A program made the position numbers and the translations under genes. Of a stretch of 64,000 nucleotides of DNA, positions 53,023-63,518 are shown piece after piece (position 1 is the stretch's first letter; each line of letters opens with the position of its first letter). Under the pieces are notes generated by a model, which was not told the origin of the DNA, made no database searches, and saw only the letters and a program-made list of their open reading frames with translations. Origin of the DNA: Cupriavidus sp. MP-37 (GTDB lineage: Bacteria > Pseudomonadota > Gammaproteobacteria > Burkholderiales > Burkholderiaceae); the NCBI RefSeq assembly GCF_020618415.1, contig NZ_CP085344.1, positions 1,077,001 through 1,141,000 of the forward strand, in the 5' to 3' direction.

Positions 53023-53564
53023 CGCAGATTTCCGTTCCCGACGCCGAGTCGCTGTACCGCAAGCTGCTGGACCAGGCGCAGGCGCTGATCCCCGAGCCAG
53101 AGCGCGCGCGCTGGTCGGTGGCCGGCATCCACTCCGGCGGGGCCTGGATTGCCGCGCGGCTGGCGGCGGACCTGCAGCTGCCCGACCACGGCGTGATCAA
53201 CGTTGCCTTCCATCGCGACGACTATGCCAAGAAGGGCCTGCACAGCCAGGCCCAGCCGACTACGCTGCCGTTTGCCGTGGACGATCGCAACATCCTGCTG
53301 ATCGACGACGTGCTGGCCACCGGCCGCACCATCCGCGCCGCCGTCAACGAGCTGTTCGACTACGGCCGCCCCGCGCGCGTGGCGCTGGGCGTGCTGGTCG
53401 ACCGCGGCGGCCGCCAGCTGCCGATCGCCGCCGACCTGTGCGCCGCCGAGATGGCGCTGCCGCCCGGCACGACCCTGGTGCTGTCGCGCCAGGGCGAGGG
53501 TGCGGACGCGCAATTCGCCTTCGCCACTGAACCCACCGAACCCACCGATTCCGCCACTGGCTGA
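53019..53564 (+). CDS. pyrR: PyrR-type phosphoribosyltransferase/regulator
   Basis: 181 residues from ATG 53019, overlapping the ruvX stop by four bases. The PRPP-binding loop is [20 protein letters not shown]; other conserved parts are [20 protein letters not shown] and [18 protein letters not shown]. PyrR converts uracil plus PRPP to UMP and in Bacilli binds pyr mRNA. In betaproteobacteria the RNA-binding role is uncertain. A weak GC stem (from about 53578) lies in the 106 bases before pyrB, so attenuation cannot be excluded. Confidence 0.9.
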   Translation: MTQISVPDAESLYRKLLDQAQALIPEPERARWSVAGIHSGGAWIAARLAADLQLPDHGVINVAFHRDDYAKKGLHSQAQPTTLPFAVDDRNILLIDDVLATGRTIRAAVNELFDYGRPARVALGVLVDRGGRQLPIAADLCAAEMALPPGTTLVLSRQGEGADAQFAFATEPTEPTDSATG

Positions 53565-53670
53565 ACCGGCACCGAAGGGCGCCCGGCGCGCCCGAAAGCC
53601 CGGCCCGACAGCCCGCAAGCCTGCCCCGAGACCAGACCACCTCCCGTTTTTTGCCCGCGCCCGACCAGCC

Positions 53671-54642
53671 ATGACCAAGACGTTCCGCAACCCGCAGCTC
53701 ACCAAGAACGGCGAACTGAAGCACCTGCTGTCGATCGAGGGGTTGTCGCGTGACATGATCACGCACATCCTCGACACCGCCAGCCAGTTTGTCTCGCTGT
53801 CCGACTCTGACCGCGATGTCAAGAAGGTGCCGCTGCTGCGCGGCAAGAGCGTGTTCAACCTGTTCTTCGAGAACTCCACCCGCACCCGCACCACCTTCGA
53901 GATCGCCGCCAAGCGGCTGTCGGCGGACGTGCTGAACCTGAACATCAACGCCTCGTCGACCAGCAAGGGCGAGTCGCTGCTGGACACCATCAACAACCTG
54001 TCGGCGATGTCCGCCGACATGTTCGTGGTGCGCCATGCCAGCTCGGGCGCGCCGTACCTGATCGCCGAGCACGTCGCGCCGCACGTGCACGTGATCAACG
54101 CCGGCGACGGCCGCCACGCGCATCCGACGCAGGGCCTGCTGGACATGTACACGATCCGGCATTTCAAGAAGGACTTCACCAACCTGACGGTGGCCATCGT
54201 CGGCGACATCCTGCACTCGCGGGTGGCCCGTTCCGACATCCACGCGCTGACCACGCTCGGCGTGCCCGAAGTGCGCGCCATCGGCCCGCGCACGCTGCTG
54301 CCGTCCGGGCTGGAGCAGATGGGCGTGCGCGTGTTCCACAGCATGGAAGAGGGCCTCAAGGGCGTGGACGTGGTGATCATGCTGCGGCTGCAGAACGAGC
54401 GCATGAGCGGGGCGCTGCTGCCGTCGGCGCAGGAATACTTCAAGGCCTACGGCCTGACCCCTGAACGCCTGGCGCTGGCCAAGCCCGATGCCATCGTGAT
54501 GCACCCGGGACCGATGAACCGCGGCGTCGAGATCGACTCCGCCGTCGCCGACGGCCCGCAGTCGGTGATCCTGAACCAGGTGACCTTCGGCATCGCCGTG
54601 CGCATGGCGGTGATGGGCATCGTGGCGGGGAACAACGACTGA
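53671..54642 (+). CDS. pyrB: Aspartate carbamoyltransferase catalytic chain
   Basis: 323 residues from ATG 53671; the open frame upstream is a Pro/Ala-rich shadow. Carbamoyl-phosphate loop [18 protein letters not shown], aspartate-site [20 protein letters not shown], and MLRLQNERM are all present. It makes carbamoyl aspartate, the second pyrimidine step. Its stop shares bases with the next possible ATG (TGATG). In Pseudomonas-type organisms PyrB needs an inactive dihydroorotase-like partner, which is the next gene here. Confidence 0.97.
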   Translation: MTKTFRNPQLTKNGELKHLLSIEGLSRDMITHILDTASQFVSLSDSDRDVKKVPLLRGKSVFNLFFENSTRTRTTFEIAAKRLSADVLNLNINASSTSKGESLLDTINNLSAMSADMFVVRHASSGAPYLIAEHVAPHVHVINAGDGRHAHPTQGLLDMYTIRHFKKDFTNLTVAIVGDILHSRVARSDIHALTTLGVPEVRAIGPRTLLPSGLEQMGVRVFHSMEEGLKGVDVVIMLRLQNERMSGALLPSAQEYFKAYGLTPERLALAKPDAIVMHPGPMNRGVEIDSAVADGPQSVILNQVTFGIAVRMAVMGIVAGNND

Positions 54643-54710
54643 TGACGATACCGCATAGCCAAGACCTAGCGAACACGCCAAGCGACACGACCGACACGAC
54701 AAGCCAAGCT

Positions 54711-55994
54711 ATGAAGATCCACATCCAGGGCGGCCGCCTGATCGATCCGGCCAGCAACACCGACGCCGCGCAGGACCTCTACATCGCCGCCGGCAAGATC
54801 GTCGGCGTCGGCAGCGCCCCGGCGGACTTCAACGCCAACAAGGTCATCGACGCCCGGGGCCTGATCGTGTGCCCCGGCCTGGTCGACCTGTCCGCGCGCC
54901 TGCGCGAGCCGGGCTACGAATACAAGGCCACGCTCGAATCCGAGGTGGCGGCCGCCACCGCCGGCGGCGTGACCAGCCTGGTGTGCCCGCCCGACACCGA
55001 CCCGGTGCTGGACGAGCCCGGCCTGGTCGAGATGCTGAAGTTCCGGGCCCGCACCCTGAACCAGACCCATGTCTATCCGCTCGGCGCGCTGACGCTGGGC
55101 CTGAAGGGCGAGACCCTGACCGAGATGGGCCAACTGACCGAGGCCGGCTGCGTCGGCTTCAGCCAGGCCGAGGCGCCGGTGCGCAACACCCAGGTGCTGC
55201 TGCGCGCGCTGCAATACGCGCAGACCTTCGGCTTCACCGTCTGGCTGCGGCCGGAAGATCCGTTCCTCGGCGGCGGCGTCGCCGCCAGCGGCGCGGTGGC
55301 CTCGCGCCTGGGCCTGTCCGGAGTGTCGGTCATTGCCGAGACGGTGCGCCTGCACACCATCTTCGAGCTGATGCGCAGCACCGGCGCCCGCGTCCACCTG
55401 TGCCGGCTGTCGTCCGCCGCCGGGCTGGAACTGGTGCGCCAGGCCAAGCGCGAAGGCCTGAAAGTGACCTGCGACGTCAATATCCACCACGTCTCGCTGA
55501 CCGACATGGATATCGGCTACTTCAACGCACAGATGCGCTTCTCGCCGCCGCTGCGCAGCCCGCGCGACCGCGACGCCATCGTCGCCGCGCTGGCCGACGG
55601 CACCATCGACGCCCTGTGCTCCGACCACACGCCGGTTGACGACGACGAGAAACTGCTGCCCTTCGCCGAAGCCTCGCCGGGCGCAACCGGCCTGGAGCTG
55701 CTGCTGCCGCTGACCCTGCGCTGGGCCAGCGAGCACAAGGTGCCGCTGGCGCAGGCGCTGGCCCGCATCACCGCCGAACCCGCGCGCGTGATCGGCCTCA
55801 AGGCCGGCACCCTCGCCGTCGGCAGCGCCGCCGACGTATGCGTGTTCGATCCGAAGCAGGTGTGGAAGGTCGAGCGCCGCTCGCTCAAGAGCCAGGGCAA
55901 GAACTCGCCGTGGCTCGGCTACGAAATGGAAGGCAAGGTCCGCATGACCCTGGTCGGCGGGCAAGTCGTCTACGGCAACCACGCCCAGGCATGA
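54711..55994 (+). CDS. pyrC': Dihydroorotase-like protein lacking metal ligands (PyrC', PyrB partner)
   Basis: 427 residues from ATG 54711; an ATG at 54642 joined to the pyrB stop would add 23 unconserved-looking residues. The amidohydrolase fold is complete, but the metal-binding HxHxREPG of active dihydroorotases reads SARLREPG (residues 61-68), with Ser61 and Arg63 in place of both His. The later [11 protein letters not shown] is retained. By analogy with Pseudomonas PyrC' it is likely a non-catalytic scaffold for the PyrB complex. A true dihydroorotase must be encoded elsewhere. Confidence 0.9.
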   Translation: MKIHIQGGRLIDPASNTDAAQDLYIAAGKIVGVGSAPADFNANKVIDARGLIVCPGLVDLSARLREPGYEYKATLESEVAAATAGGVTSLVCPPDTDPVLDEPGLVEMLKFRARTLNQTHVYPLGALTLGLKGETLTEMGQLTEAGCVGFSQAEAPVRNTQVLLRALQYAQTFGFTVWLRPEDPFLGGGVAASGAVASRLGLSGVSVIAETVRLHTIFELMRSTGARVHLCRLSSAAGLELVRQAKREGLKVTCDVNIHHVSLTDMDIGYFNAQMRFSPPLRSPRDRDAIVAALADGTIDALCSDHTPVDDDEKLLPFAEASPGATGLELLLPLTLRWASEHKVPLAQALARITAEPARVIGLKAGTLAVGSAADVCVFDPKQVWKVERRSLKSQGKNSPWLGYEMEGKVRMTLVGGQVVYGNHAQA

Positions 55995-56824
55995 TCTGGC
56001 TGCGCAAGACCGCACTGGTCCTGCACCTGCTGCGCGGGTTGCTGACGTGCGCCTTGCTGTTCCCATGGCTGGGCGTGCGCTCGCGCGAGTGGCATATCCG
56101 CCGCTGGTCGCGGCAATTGTTGCGCATCTGCGGCGTCGAAGTGGAGGTGGTCGACGCCACCGGCACCGCGCACACCGGCGCGGCGCGGCAGGGGGCGATG
56201 GTGGTGTCCAACCACATCTCGTGGCTGGATATCTACGTCATCCACAGCTGGCAGCCGGTGCGCTTCGTCGCCAAGTCCGAGATCCGCAGCTGGCCGCTGA
56301 TCGGCTGGCTGTGCGACAAGACCGGCACCATCTTCATCGAGCGGGCACGCAAGCGGGATGCGCATCGGGTGCTGCATGACATTACGGATGTGATGCTGCA
56401 GGGGGATCTGGTGGGGGTGTTTCCGGAGGGGACGACGACGGATGGCACGAGCGTGCTGCCGTTCCATGCCAATCTGATGCAGGCGCCGATTTCGGGCGGG
56501 CTGCCGGTGCAGCCGCTGGGGTTGAACTACCTCGATGCCGCCACCGGCCAACCCACGCTCGCCGCCGCCTATATCGGCGACACCACACTGCTGCAATCGC
56601 TGGAGGCGGTCTTGCGCGCGCCGCGGATCAAGGCGCGGCTGGTGGTCGGGCCAGCGCTGGTGCCCGCCTCAGGCGACCGCCGCGACCTGGCAGCGTCAGC
56701 CAGGGAAGTCGTTGGCCATCTCAGCCAGGGCGCCGCCGAACACGCCGCCACGGCAGCCCAACGCCTGAATCAACCGCCCGAACCCGGTAGCGCGCCGCAG
56801 CCCGTGCCCGCTGCCATCGGCTAG
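55991..56824 (+). CDS. 1-acyl-sn-glycerol-3-phosphate acyltransferase (PlsC family)
   Basis: 277 residues from ATG 55991, overlapping the pyrC' stop by four bases. An N-terminal membrane helix ([20 protein letters not shown]) is followed by the HX4D catalytic motif NHISWLD (His75-Asp80), [13 protein letters not shown] and [15 protein letters not shown]. It acylates lysophosphatidic acid to phosphatidic acid at the membrane. The C-terminal 30 residues are Pro/Ala-rich and unconserved-looking. It closes the pyrimidine block. Confidence 0.9.
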   Translation: MIWLRKTALVLHLLRGLLTCALLFPWLGVRSREWHIRRWSRQLLRICGVEVEVVDATGTAHTGAARQGAMVVSNHISWLDIYVIHSWQPVRFVAKSEIRSWPLIGWLCDKTGTIFIERARKRDAHRVLHDITDVMLQGDLVGVFPEGTTTDGTSVLPFHANLMQAPISGGLPVQPLGLNYLDAATGQPTLAAAYIGDTTLLQSLEAVLRAPRIKARLVVGPALVPASGDRRDLAASAREVVGHLSQGAAEHAATAAQRLNQPPEPGSAPQPVPAAIG

Positions 56825-56859
56825 CAGTCCTGTCGTCCCTGCCAACGCGGGATAGCGAG

Positions 56860-57708
56860 TCAAGCCAGAGGATCGCAATATTGCGGGCAATCCACCTGGA
56901 TGACAGTCCGCTCGGCGGGATCCCGCGCCAGGCGCGCCGCCGTCAGCTTGCCACCCCAGACGCAACCCGTATCCAGCGCCATCAGGTTCGGCCGCATCAC
57001 CAGGCCCAGCGTCGACCAGTGCCCGCAGACCACCGTCACGTCCTCCGTGCGCCGTCCGGGCACGTCGAACCATGGCATGAAGCCGACCGGCGCCTGGCCC
57101 GGGCCATCCTTGGTCTTGAAGTCCATCACACCGTCGATCGTGCAATAGCGCAGGCGGGTGAGGGCATTGACCACCACGCGGTGACGGTCGATGCCGCGCA
57201 GGCCGTCGTGCCAGCGATCGGGGGTGTTGCCGAAGATGTCGGCAAGGAAGCCTTGCCAGTTGTGGCCCTGTAGTTGTTCTTCGACTTCGTGGGCGAGGTC
57301 GATGACTTGGTTCGCCGTCCATTGGGGGAGGACGCCGGCGTGGACCAGCAGGAAGTTGTTTTCCAGCAGGGCAAGGGGGCGGTGGCGGAGCCAGGTGAGG
57401 AGCTCCTCCCGGTCGGGGGCGGCGAGGATTTCGTCCAGGGTGTCATGGCGGCCTTTTTTGCGGACACCGGACGCGACGGCGAGGAGATGGATGTCGTGGT
57501 TGCCGAGCACGGTTTCCGCCCGGTCCCCCATGGCGCGGATGGTGCGGAGGGTTTGGAGGGAGGCGGGGCCGCGGTTGACGAGGTCGCCGACCAGACGCAG
57601 AGCCGGCTGGGCGGGCATGCGCGCCAGCAAGGCGTCCAGGGAAGGCGCACAGCCTTGCAGGTCGCCGATGGCATAAAGTGATGTATGTGTAACGTTTTTG
57701 TTGGGCAT
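56860..57708 (-). CDS. apaH: Symmetrical diadenosine tetraphosphatase
   Basis: 282 residues from ATG 57708 (a GTG three codons upstream at 57717 is possible). Metallophosphatase motifs: [38 protein letters not shown] and [10 protein letters not shown]. It hydrolyses Ap4A to two ADP. It converges with plsC (35-base gap). The upstream gap of about 230 bases to rfbB is AT-richer than the operons before it and marks the edge of the sugar-antigen locus. Confidence 0.95.
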   Translation of the reverse strand: MPNKNVTHTSLYAIGDLQGCAPSLDALLARMPAQPALRLVGDLVNRGPASLQTLRTIRAMGDRAETVLGNHDIHLLAVASGVRKKGRHDTLDEILAAPDREELLTWLRHRPLALLENNFLLVHAGVLPQWTANQVIDLAHEVEEQLQGHNWQGFLADIFGNTPDRWHDGLRGIDRHRVVVNALTRLRYCTIDGVMDFKTKDGPGQAPVGFMPWFDVPGRRTEDVTVVCGHWSTLGLVMRPNLMALDTGCVWGGKLTAARLARDPAERTVIQVDCPQYCDPLA

Positions 57709-57939
57709 CTGGTCCACTGAGAATAAATTCGCTTCTTTTTGTAGTTTTGTGACCGATATACCGTGGCACGGTTACATGAGGCTACAAAAAGGCGCCGCCG
57801 CCACGTAGGCTTGGGCATTCCGTCGGATAGAATACCGCCACTTCTGCAGGCACTTACGGCCCCGCCGTCCGAAATCAGGACAAGGTGGGCGCTCGGCTTT
57901 TGTCGGGTCATCGAAACATATCGAGGCAAGGAGCAAGAT

Positions 57940-59004
57940 TTGTCCCATATTCTGGTCACAGGGGGCGCCGGATTCATCGGTGCCAATTTCGTTCTCGCGT
58001 GGTTGAGCGATAAGTCCGCGGATGGTGTGGTGAACGTCGACAAGCTCACCTATGCGGGTAATCGGAAGACCCTCGCATCGGTCGAGGACGACCCCCGCCA
58101 CGTGTTTTCGCAAACCGATATCTGCGACCGTGCCGCACTGGACCAGCTCTTCGCCACCTACAAGCCGCGTGCCGTGGTGCACTTTGCCGCCGAGAGCCAC
58201 GTTGACCGCTCCATCCATGGGCCCGGTGAGTTCATCCAGACCAATATCGTTGGCACCTTTACGCTGCTGGAAGCCGCGCGCGCCTATTGGAGCGGGCTGG
58301 CCGAACCAGCCAGATCCGAATTCCGCTTCCTGCATGTGTCGACCGACGAAGTTTTCGGCTCGTTGAGCGAAACCGATCCGCAGTTCTCGGAAACGACTCC
58401 CTATGCGCCCAACAGCCCGTACTCGGCGTCCAAGGCCGCATCGGACCACCTGGTGCGCGCCTATCACCATACCTACGGCTTGCCGGTTCTGACGACGAAC
58501 TGCTCGAACAACTACGGGCCTTATCATTTCCCAGAAAAACTGATTCCGCTGGTGATCGCCAACGCCCTCGCGGGCAAACCGCTGCCCATCTATGGCGACG
58601 GGAAGAATGTGCGTGACTGGCTGTACGTGCGCGACCACTGCTCGGCCATCCGCGAGGTGCTGGCACGCGGCCGCCTGGGCGAAACCTATAACGTTGGTGG
58701 CTGGAACGAGAAGACGAACTTGGACGTCGTCCACACGCTGTGCGACCTGCTCGACGAACTGTCGCCCAAGGCGACCGGCTCGTACCGCGACCAGATCACC
58801 TTCGTCAAGGATCGGCCGGGGCATGATCGCCGCTATGCGATCGATGCACGCAAGCTGGAGCGCGAACTGGGCTGGAAGCCGGCCGAGACGTTTGAGTCTG
58901 GCTTGCGCAAGACGGTGCAGTGGTACCTGGATAACCAGGCGTGGGTGCAGGACGTGATGTCGGGGGAGTATCGGAATTGGGTGGCGAAGCAATATGCCGC
59001 GTAA
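57940..59004 (+). CDS. rfbB: dTDP-glucose 4,6-dehydratase
   Basis: 354 residues from a TTG at 57940, with AAGGAG six bases upstream giving the standard (M)[13 protein letters not shown]; an ATG-style start at 57763 would add 59 residues of leader. NAD loop [22 protein letters not shown], the catalytic STDEVFG and [10 protein letters not shown] are clear. It is the second step of dTDP-L-rhamnose synthesis. A TAGAAT box at 57828-57833 may be a -10. First gene of rfbBDAC. Confidence 0.96.
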   Translation: MSHILVTGGAGFIGANFVLAWLSDKSADGVVNVDKLTYAGNRKTLASVEDDPRHVFSQTDICDRAALDQLFATYKPRAVVHFAAESHVDRSIHGPGEFIQTNIVGTFTLLEAARAYWSGLAEPARSEFRFLHVSTDEVFGSLSETDPQFSETTPYAPNSPYSASKAASDHLVRAYHHTYGLPVLTTNCSNNYGPYHFPEKLIPLVIANALAGKPLPIYGDGKNVRDWLYVRDHCSAIREVLARGRLGETYNVGGWNEKTNLDVVHTLCDLLDELSPKATGSYRDQITFVKDRPGHDRRYAIDARKLERELGWKPAETFESGLRKTVQWYLDNQAWVQDVMSGEYRNWVAKQYAA

Positions 59005-59908
59005 CGCCGCCATTCCCACCTTCCTTGTAACGGGCAGCAACGGCCAGGTCGGTTTCGAGCTGCGCCGCAGCCTGGCCCCGCTCGGCAAAGTCGTGGCGCT
59101 CGATCGTTCGAGCTGTGACTTGACCACGCCCGACGACATCCGTCGCGTGGTGCGCGAGTACCAGCCCGATGTCATCGTCAATCCTGCCGCTTATACGGCA
59201 GTCGACAAGGCGGAGTCTGAACCGGAACTGGCTTACGCCATCAACGGCACGGCCGTGGAAGTGCTGGCAGCAGAGGCAAAAGCGCTCGGCAGCCTATTGG
59301 TGCACTACTCCACCGATTATGTGTTTGATGGCAGCAAGGTCGGGGCCTACGTCGAAACCGATGCAGTAAACCCGCAATCGGTTTACGGCAAGAGCAAACT
59401 TGCGGGCGAGCAGGCCATTTCCGCCGCCGGGGGGGCCAATCTCGTTTTCCGCACCTGCTGGGTCGCCGGCGCGCATGGCGGCAACTTTGCCAAGACCATG
59501 CTGAAGCTGGGCCGCGAACGCGACAGCCTGCGCGTGATTGCCGATCAATTCGGGGCTCCGACTACGGCAGCGCTGATTGCCGACGTGACCGCGCAGGTGG
59601 TGGCGCGCCATTGGCTTTCGGGAGATCGGGCAGCGTTCGCATCAGGCATCTACCATCTTGCCGCGGCTGGCGAGACGAGCTGGCATGCGTACGCCACCGA
59701 AGTGCTGCGCTATGCCGCCGCCAGTGGCATCGAACTGAAGGTAGACCCGTCCCGCATCGAAGCGATTCCCGCTACGGCGTATCCGTTGCCTGCACCGCGC
59801 CCGGCCAACTCGCGCCTGGACACGAGCAAGCTGCGTCAGACCTTCGGCATCCATCTTCCAGACTGGCAGCAGGGCGTGCACTACCTGTTGGACCAGATCT
59901 TCTCCTGA
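58994..59908 (+). CDS. rfbD: dTDP-4-dehydrorhamnose reductase
   Basis: 304 residues, overlapping rfbB by 11 bases. The NAD(P) loop [16 protein letters not shown], the [19 protein letters not shown] segment, [10 protein letters not shown] and the YGKSKLAGE catalytic Tyr-Lys are present. Final step to dTDP-L-rhamnose. Complete length. Confidence 0.96.
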   Translation: MPRNAAIPTFLVTGSNGQVGFELRRSLAPLGKVVALDRSSCDLTTPDDIRRVVREYQPDVIVNPAAYTAVDKAESEPELAYAINGTAVEVLAAEAKALGSLLVHYSTDYVFDGSKVGAYVETDAVNPQSVYGKSKLAGEQAISAAGGANLVFRTCWVAGAHGGNFAKTMLKLGRERDSLRVIADQFGAPTTAALIADVTAQVVARHWLSGDRAAFASGIYHLAAAGETSWHAYATEVLRYAAASGIELKVDPSRIEAIPATAYPLPAPRPANSRLDTSKLRQTFGIHLPDWQQGVHYLLDQIFS

Positions 59909-59918
59909 GCTAGACACC

Positions 59919-60797
59919 ATGCGTAAAGGCATTATCCTGGCTGGCGGTTCCGGCACCCGGCTCTACCCGATCACGAGATCGGTGTCCAAGCAGTTACTGC
60001 CCGTGTATGACAAGCCGATGATCTACTATCCGCTGTCCACGCTGATGCTGGCGGGAATCCGGGACATTATGATTATTTCTACGCCGGAAGATACGCCGCG
60101 GTTTTCCGATATGCTGGGTGACGGCAGCAATTGGGGTATCAATCTACAGTATGCAGTGCAGCCATCGCCCGATGGTCTGGCTCAGGCCTTTATTATTGGG
60201 CGCGAATTTATTGGCAACGATCCCAGTACGCTGATTCTCGGTGACAACATCTTCCATGGTCATGACCTGGTTAGCCAGTTGACTAGGTCGGCCAGCCAAT
60301 CCGAAGGCGCCACCGTTTTTGCGTACCACGTGCATGATCCCGAGCGGTATGGAGTTGTCGAGTTCGATCACCAGTTCCGTGCGCTTTCCCTGGAAGAGAA
60401 GCCGGCCAATCCGCGTTCGAACTATGCGGTGACAGGGCTTTACTTTTACGACAATCAGGTTTGCGACATTGCTGCTGACATCAAGCCGTCAGCACGCGGC
60501 GAACTCGAGATCACCGACGTCAACAAGCGCTATCTCGAGGCAGCGCAACTCGAGGTGGAGATCATGGGACGTGGCTACGCATGGCTCGACACCGGTACGC
60601 ACGAGTCTTTGCTCGAGGCGGCCAGTTTCATCGCCACGCTGCAGAACCGCCAAGGGTTGATGGTGGCCTGCCCCGAAGAGATCGCCTATCGCAGCAAGTG
60701 GATCAGCGCGGAGCGAGTGGAGGAACTAGCTAAGCCTTTATGTAAGAGCGGCTACGGCAAATACCTCCAGCAAATCATTTTGGGTAACGTGAAATGA
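59919..60797 (+). CDS. rfbA: Glucose-1-phosphate thymidylyltransferase
   Basis: 292 residues. The nucleotidyltransferase start is [19 protein letters not shown], with [20 protein letters not shown] and [11 protein letters not shown]. It couples dTTP with glucose-1-phosphate, the first rhamnose step. From here the bases are visibly less GC-rich than in the genes before. Its stop overlaps rfbC (ATGA). Confidence 0.97.
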   Translation: MRKGIILAGGSGTRLYPITRSVSKQLLPVYDKPMIYYPLSTLMLAGIRDIMIISTPEDTPRFSDMLGDGSNWGINLQYAVQPSPDGLAQAFIIGREFIGNDPSTLILGDNIFHGHDLVSQLTRSASQSEGATVFAYHVHDPERYGVVEFDHQFRALSLEEKPANPRSNYAVTGLYFYDNQVCDIAADIKPSARGELEITDVNKRYLEAAQLEVEIMGRGYAWLDTGTHESLLEAASFIATLQNRQGLMVACPEEIAYRSKWISAERVEELAKPLCKSGYGKYLQQIILGNVK

Positions 60798-61345
60798 GCC
60801 TTACCGTCATTCCGACCGCGCTCCCGGAGGTTCTGATCCTCGAGCCAAAGGTTTTCGGCGACGAACGAGGGTTCTTCATGGAGAGCTTCAATGCCAGAGT
60901 CTTTGAGGAAGCCACAGGAGTCCACCGCACTTTTGTGCAGGACAACCATTCGCGTTCCGCGCTTGGGGTGCTCCGTGGCCTCCATTACCAGATTCGAAAT
61001 CCGCAGGGAAAGCTCCTTCGTGTCACCTCCGGCGAGGTCTATGATGTGGCGGTTGACTTACGCCGCAGCTCTCGGAATTTCGGCAAATGGGTAGGAGTTA
61101 TGCTTTCCGAAGCGAATAAGCGGCAATTGTGGGTGCCGGAAGGTTTTGCACACGGTTTCGTGGTGACATCTGCATCTGCCGATGTTCTGTACAAGACGAC
61201 CGACTACTGGTACCCGGAGCATGAGCGCACTTTGCTGTGGAACGATCCGGCGCTTGCGATCGACTGGCCGCTGTCCGGCCCGCCGACCCTCGCACAGAAA
61301 GACCAGAAGGGAGCCCGGCTCGAGGCCGTGGAGACCTTTTCTTAA
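60794..61345 (+). CDS. rfbC: dTDP-4-dehydrorhamnose 3,5-epimerase
   Basis: 183 residues with the cupin-fold epimerase motifs [38 protein letters not shown] (catalytic His), [17 protein letters not shown] and [10 protein letters not shown]. Third rhamnose step. Translationally coupled to rfbA. Confidence 0.96.
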   Translation: MSLTVIPTALPEVLILEPKVFGDERGFFMESFNARVFEEATGVHRTFVQDNHSRSALGVLRGLHYQIRNPQGKLLRVTSGEVYDVAVDLRRSSRNFGKWVGVMLSEANKRQLWVPEGFAHGFVVTSASADVLYKTTDYWYPEHERTLLWNDPALAIDWPLSGPPTLAQKDQKGARLEAVETFS

Positions 61346-61369
61346 TGAAGCGTTGCTCACGCATTAAGC

Positions 61370-62188
61370 ATGCAGAAATTTGAGACGTCGATATCGTCAC
61401 TAGGGCGATCCGTGCTGCAGCACAAGGGCCTGATCCTGAGCTTTGCCCGACGCGATGTCGTCGGCCGCTACAAGGGGTCAATGTTCGGCATTCTATGGTC
61501 GCTGCTGACGCCGCTGTTCATGCTTGCGATCTACACGTTTGTATTCGGGGCAATCTTTAAGGCGCGCTGGGGCGTTGGCTCGACGTCCAAGACCGAGTTT
61601 GCGATCGTGCTGTTCGCGGGCCTGATCATGTTCAACATCTTTTCTGAATGCATCGGTCGGGCCCCAAGCACCATCCTGTCCAACGCGAACTTCGTGAAGA
61701 AGGTCGTGTTTCCGCTCGAAATTCTGCCGCTGGCGCACCTGCTGTCAGCACTATTTCATGCTGTTATCAGTTTGCTAGTGCTCCTGGTCTTCGAGGCGAC
61801 TATCGGCAATGGCGTGCCTGCCACTGTCTTCTTGTTGCCAGTGGTGATGGCGCCTTTTCTCTTGTTCATCGCCGGGTTAAGCTGGTGGCTTGCAGCCACG
61901 GGCGTTTATTTCCGGGATATCGGCCAGACCATCGGCCTGATGATTACAGCCCTGATGTTCCTGTCGCCCGTGTTCTTTCCGATTTCCTCGCTGCCACAGC
62001 AATGGCAGATCGTGGCGAAGTTCAATCCCCTTACCTTACCCATTGAACAGGCGCGCAACGTCATTGTCTGGGGCTCTCCGGTCCACTGGGGCGAGTGGGC
62101 AGCTTATTCGGTAGCGTGCTGTGCCGTAGCTTGGCTCGGCTATGCATGGTTCCAGAAGACCAGGAAGGGATTTGCAGATGTCCTCTGA
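61370..62188 (+). CDS. wzm: O-antigen/polysaccharide ABC exporter permease (Wzm-like)
   Basis: 272 residues of the ABC-2 type: DVVGRYKGSMFGILWSLLTP near the start, then six hydrophobic segments including LFMLAIYTFVFGAIFKARW and ALMFLSPVFFPISSLPQQW. It exports lipid-linked O-polysaccharide across the inner membrane with the next gene's ATPase. Its end overlaps wzt by 11 bases. Confidence 0.92.
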   Translation: MQKFETSISSLGRSVLQHKGLILSFARRDVVGRYKGSMFGILWSLLTPLFMLAIYTFVFGAIFKARWGVGSTSKTEFAIVLFAGLIMFNIFSECIGRAPSTILSNANFVKKVVFPLEILPLAHLLSALFHAVISLLVLLVFEATIGNGVPATVFLLPVVMAPFLLFIAGLSWWLAATGVYFRDIGQTIGLMITALMFLSPVFFPISSLPQQWQIVAKFNPLTLPIEQARNVIVWGSPVHWGEWAAYSVACCAVAWLGYAWFQKTRKGFADVL

Positions 62189-63518
62189 TGTGATCGTACA
62201 CACCGAGAATCTTGGGAAGTGCTACGAAATCTACGATAGACCCAAGGACCGTCTCCTGCAAATGCTGGCAAGGGGGCGCAAGCAATACTTCCGCGAATTC
62301 TGGGCTCTGCGGAACATCTCTCTGGAGATTCGACGCGGCGAGAACGTCGGTATCGTGGGTCACAACGGCTCGGGCAAATCCACGCTGCTGCAACTGCTCG
62401 CCGGCACGCTGAACCAAACGACCGGTACCGTTTCAGTTAGCGGACGCGTTGCCGCGTTGCTGGAGCTTGGCTCCGGCTTCAATCCGGAGTACTCCGGCCG
62501 CGAGAACGTCAAGATGTATGCCCAGTTGCTGGGCATGAGCGACGAGCAGATCGATGAACGCTTTGATCGGATCGTTGATTTTTCCGAGATCGGTGATTTC
62601 ATCGATCAACCGCTGAAGACGTATTCCTCCGGCATGTATGTGCGGCTGGCATTTTCCGTCGCTGTACACGTCAATCCGGAAATCCTTATCGTCGACGAGG
62701 CTCTATCGGTAGGCGACGCATTTTTCCAGGCCAAATGCATGGCGTTGCTCAAGAAGCTAATGGACGACGGCGTGACGCTGCTGTTCGTGAGCCATGACCC
62801 CGGTGCTGTGAAGGCACTGTGCTCGCGCGCCGTCCTACTTGACCACGGATCGATGCTTGCCAATGGCGACACGGAATCTGTGGTGGAGACGTACTACGCT
62901 CAGTACGTGCAGCGGCGCCAGAGCATCGCGGTCAGCGACGGCAAGGTACGGGTGACCGATGCTGCTGCGGACAAGGCTGCGGCCATCGCGGAGGATGCGG
63001 AATCGGAGGCAGCGTTCAAGTCGCGCTCGTCTTACCAGCGCTTGCAAAACGGCATGGCCGAGTATGTGAATGTGACGCTGCTGGATTCGCGCGGCCGGCC
63101 TGCGAGATCCGCGGACTTTGGCGAACAAGTCACGCTTCGGGTGAAAATTCGGGTCCAAAGAGATCTTCCGCGGCTCAGCTTTGGGTATCACATCAAAGAT
63201 AAGAACGGTTTTGATATCGTCTATTCGGATAGTGGTATCGAGCAATGCAACATCGAGTCACCACGCGCAGGGAGCGTGCACGTCGTAGACTGGACTTTCC
63301 GCGCGCGGCTGAAGGAAGGGGAATATACGGTGGCGGCGGTGCTGGCCGTCCCGGTCGATCTTTCAATCGGGCTGGTCGAGACGTGTGACCATGTGCCTAT
63401 CGCGTGTCAGTTTCGCATTGACCGCGCCGGACATCTGCCGATCTACGGTGCCACGGCGTGGGACAACAAGGTGACCGTTATTGAGGTGCAGACGCCGCCT
63501 CTGCTGGAGCGCGTATGA
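62178..63518 (+). CDS. wzt: O-antigen ABC exporter ATPase (Wzt-like) with C-terminal carbohydrate-binding domain
   Basis: 446 residues from ATG 62178 (AGGAAGGGA upstream). Walker A GHNGSGKSTLLQLL (about 60-73), signature TYSSGMYVRLAFSVA, Walker B ILIVDEALSVGD. After residue 240 comes a low-complexity linker (DAAADKAAAIAEDAESEA) and a Wzt_C-type beta domain (about 290-440; YVNVTLLDSRGRPARSADFG) that in known Wzt proteins recognises the polymer's terminal modification. This implies an ABC-dependent, chain-capped O-antigen. Confidence 0.92.
   Translation: MSSDVIVHTENLGKCYEIYDRPKDRLLQMLARGRKQYFREFWALRNISLEIRRGENVGIVGHNGSGKSTLLQLLAGTLNQTTGTVSVSGRVAALLELGSGFNPEYSGRENVKMYAQLLGMSDEQIDERFDRIVDFSEIGDFIDQPLKTYSSGMYVRLAFSVAVHVNPEILIVDEALSVGDAFFQAKCMALLKKLMDDGVTLLFVSHDPGAVKALCSRAVLLDHGSMLANGDTESVVETYYAQYVQRRQSIAVSDGKVRVTDAAADKAAAIAEDAESEAAFKSRSSYQRLQNGMAEYVNVTLLDSRGRPARSADFGEQVTLRVKIRVQRDLPRLSFGYHIKDKNGFDIVYSDSGIEQCNIESPRAGSVHVVDWTFRARLKEGEYTVAAVLAVPVDLSIGLVETCDHVPIACQFRIDRAGHLPIYGATAWDNKVTVIEVQTPPLLERV

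Noticed and set aside
53565..53670. PyrR-dependent attenuator between pyrR and pyrB
   Set aside because: Only a weak 6-bp GC stem without an adjacent T-run was found; not strong enough to list as a feature.
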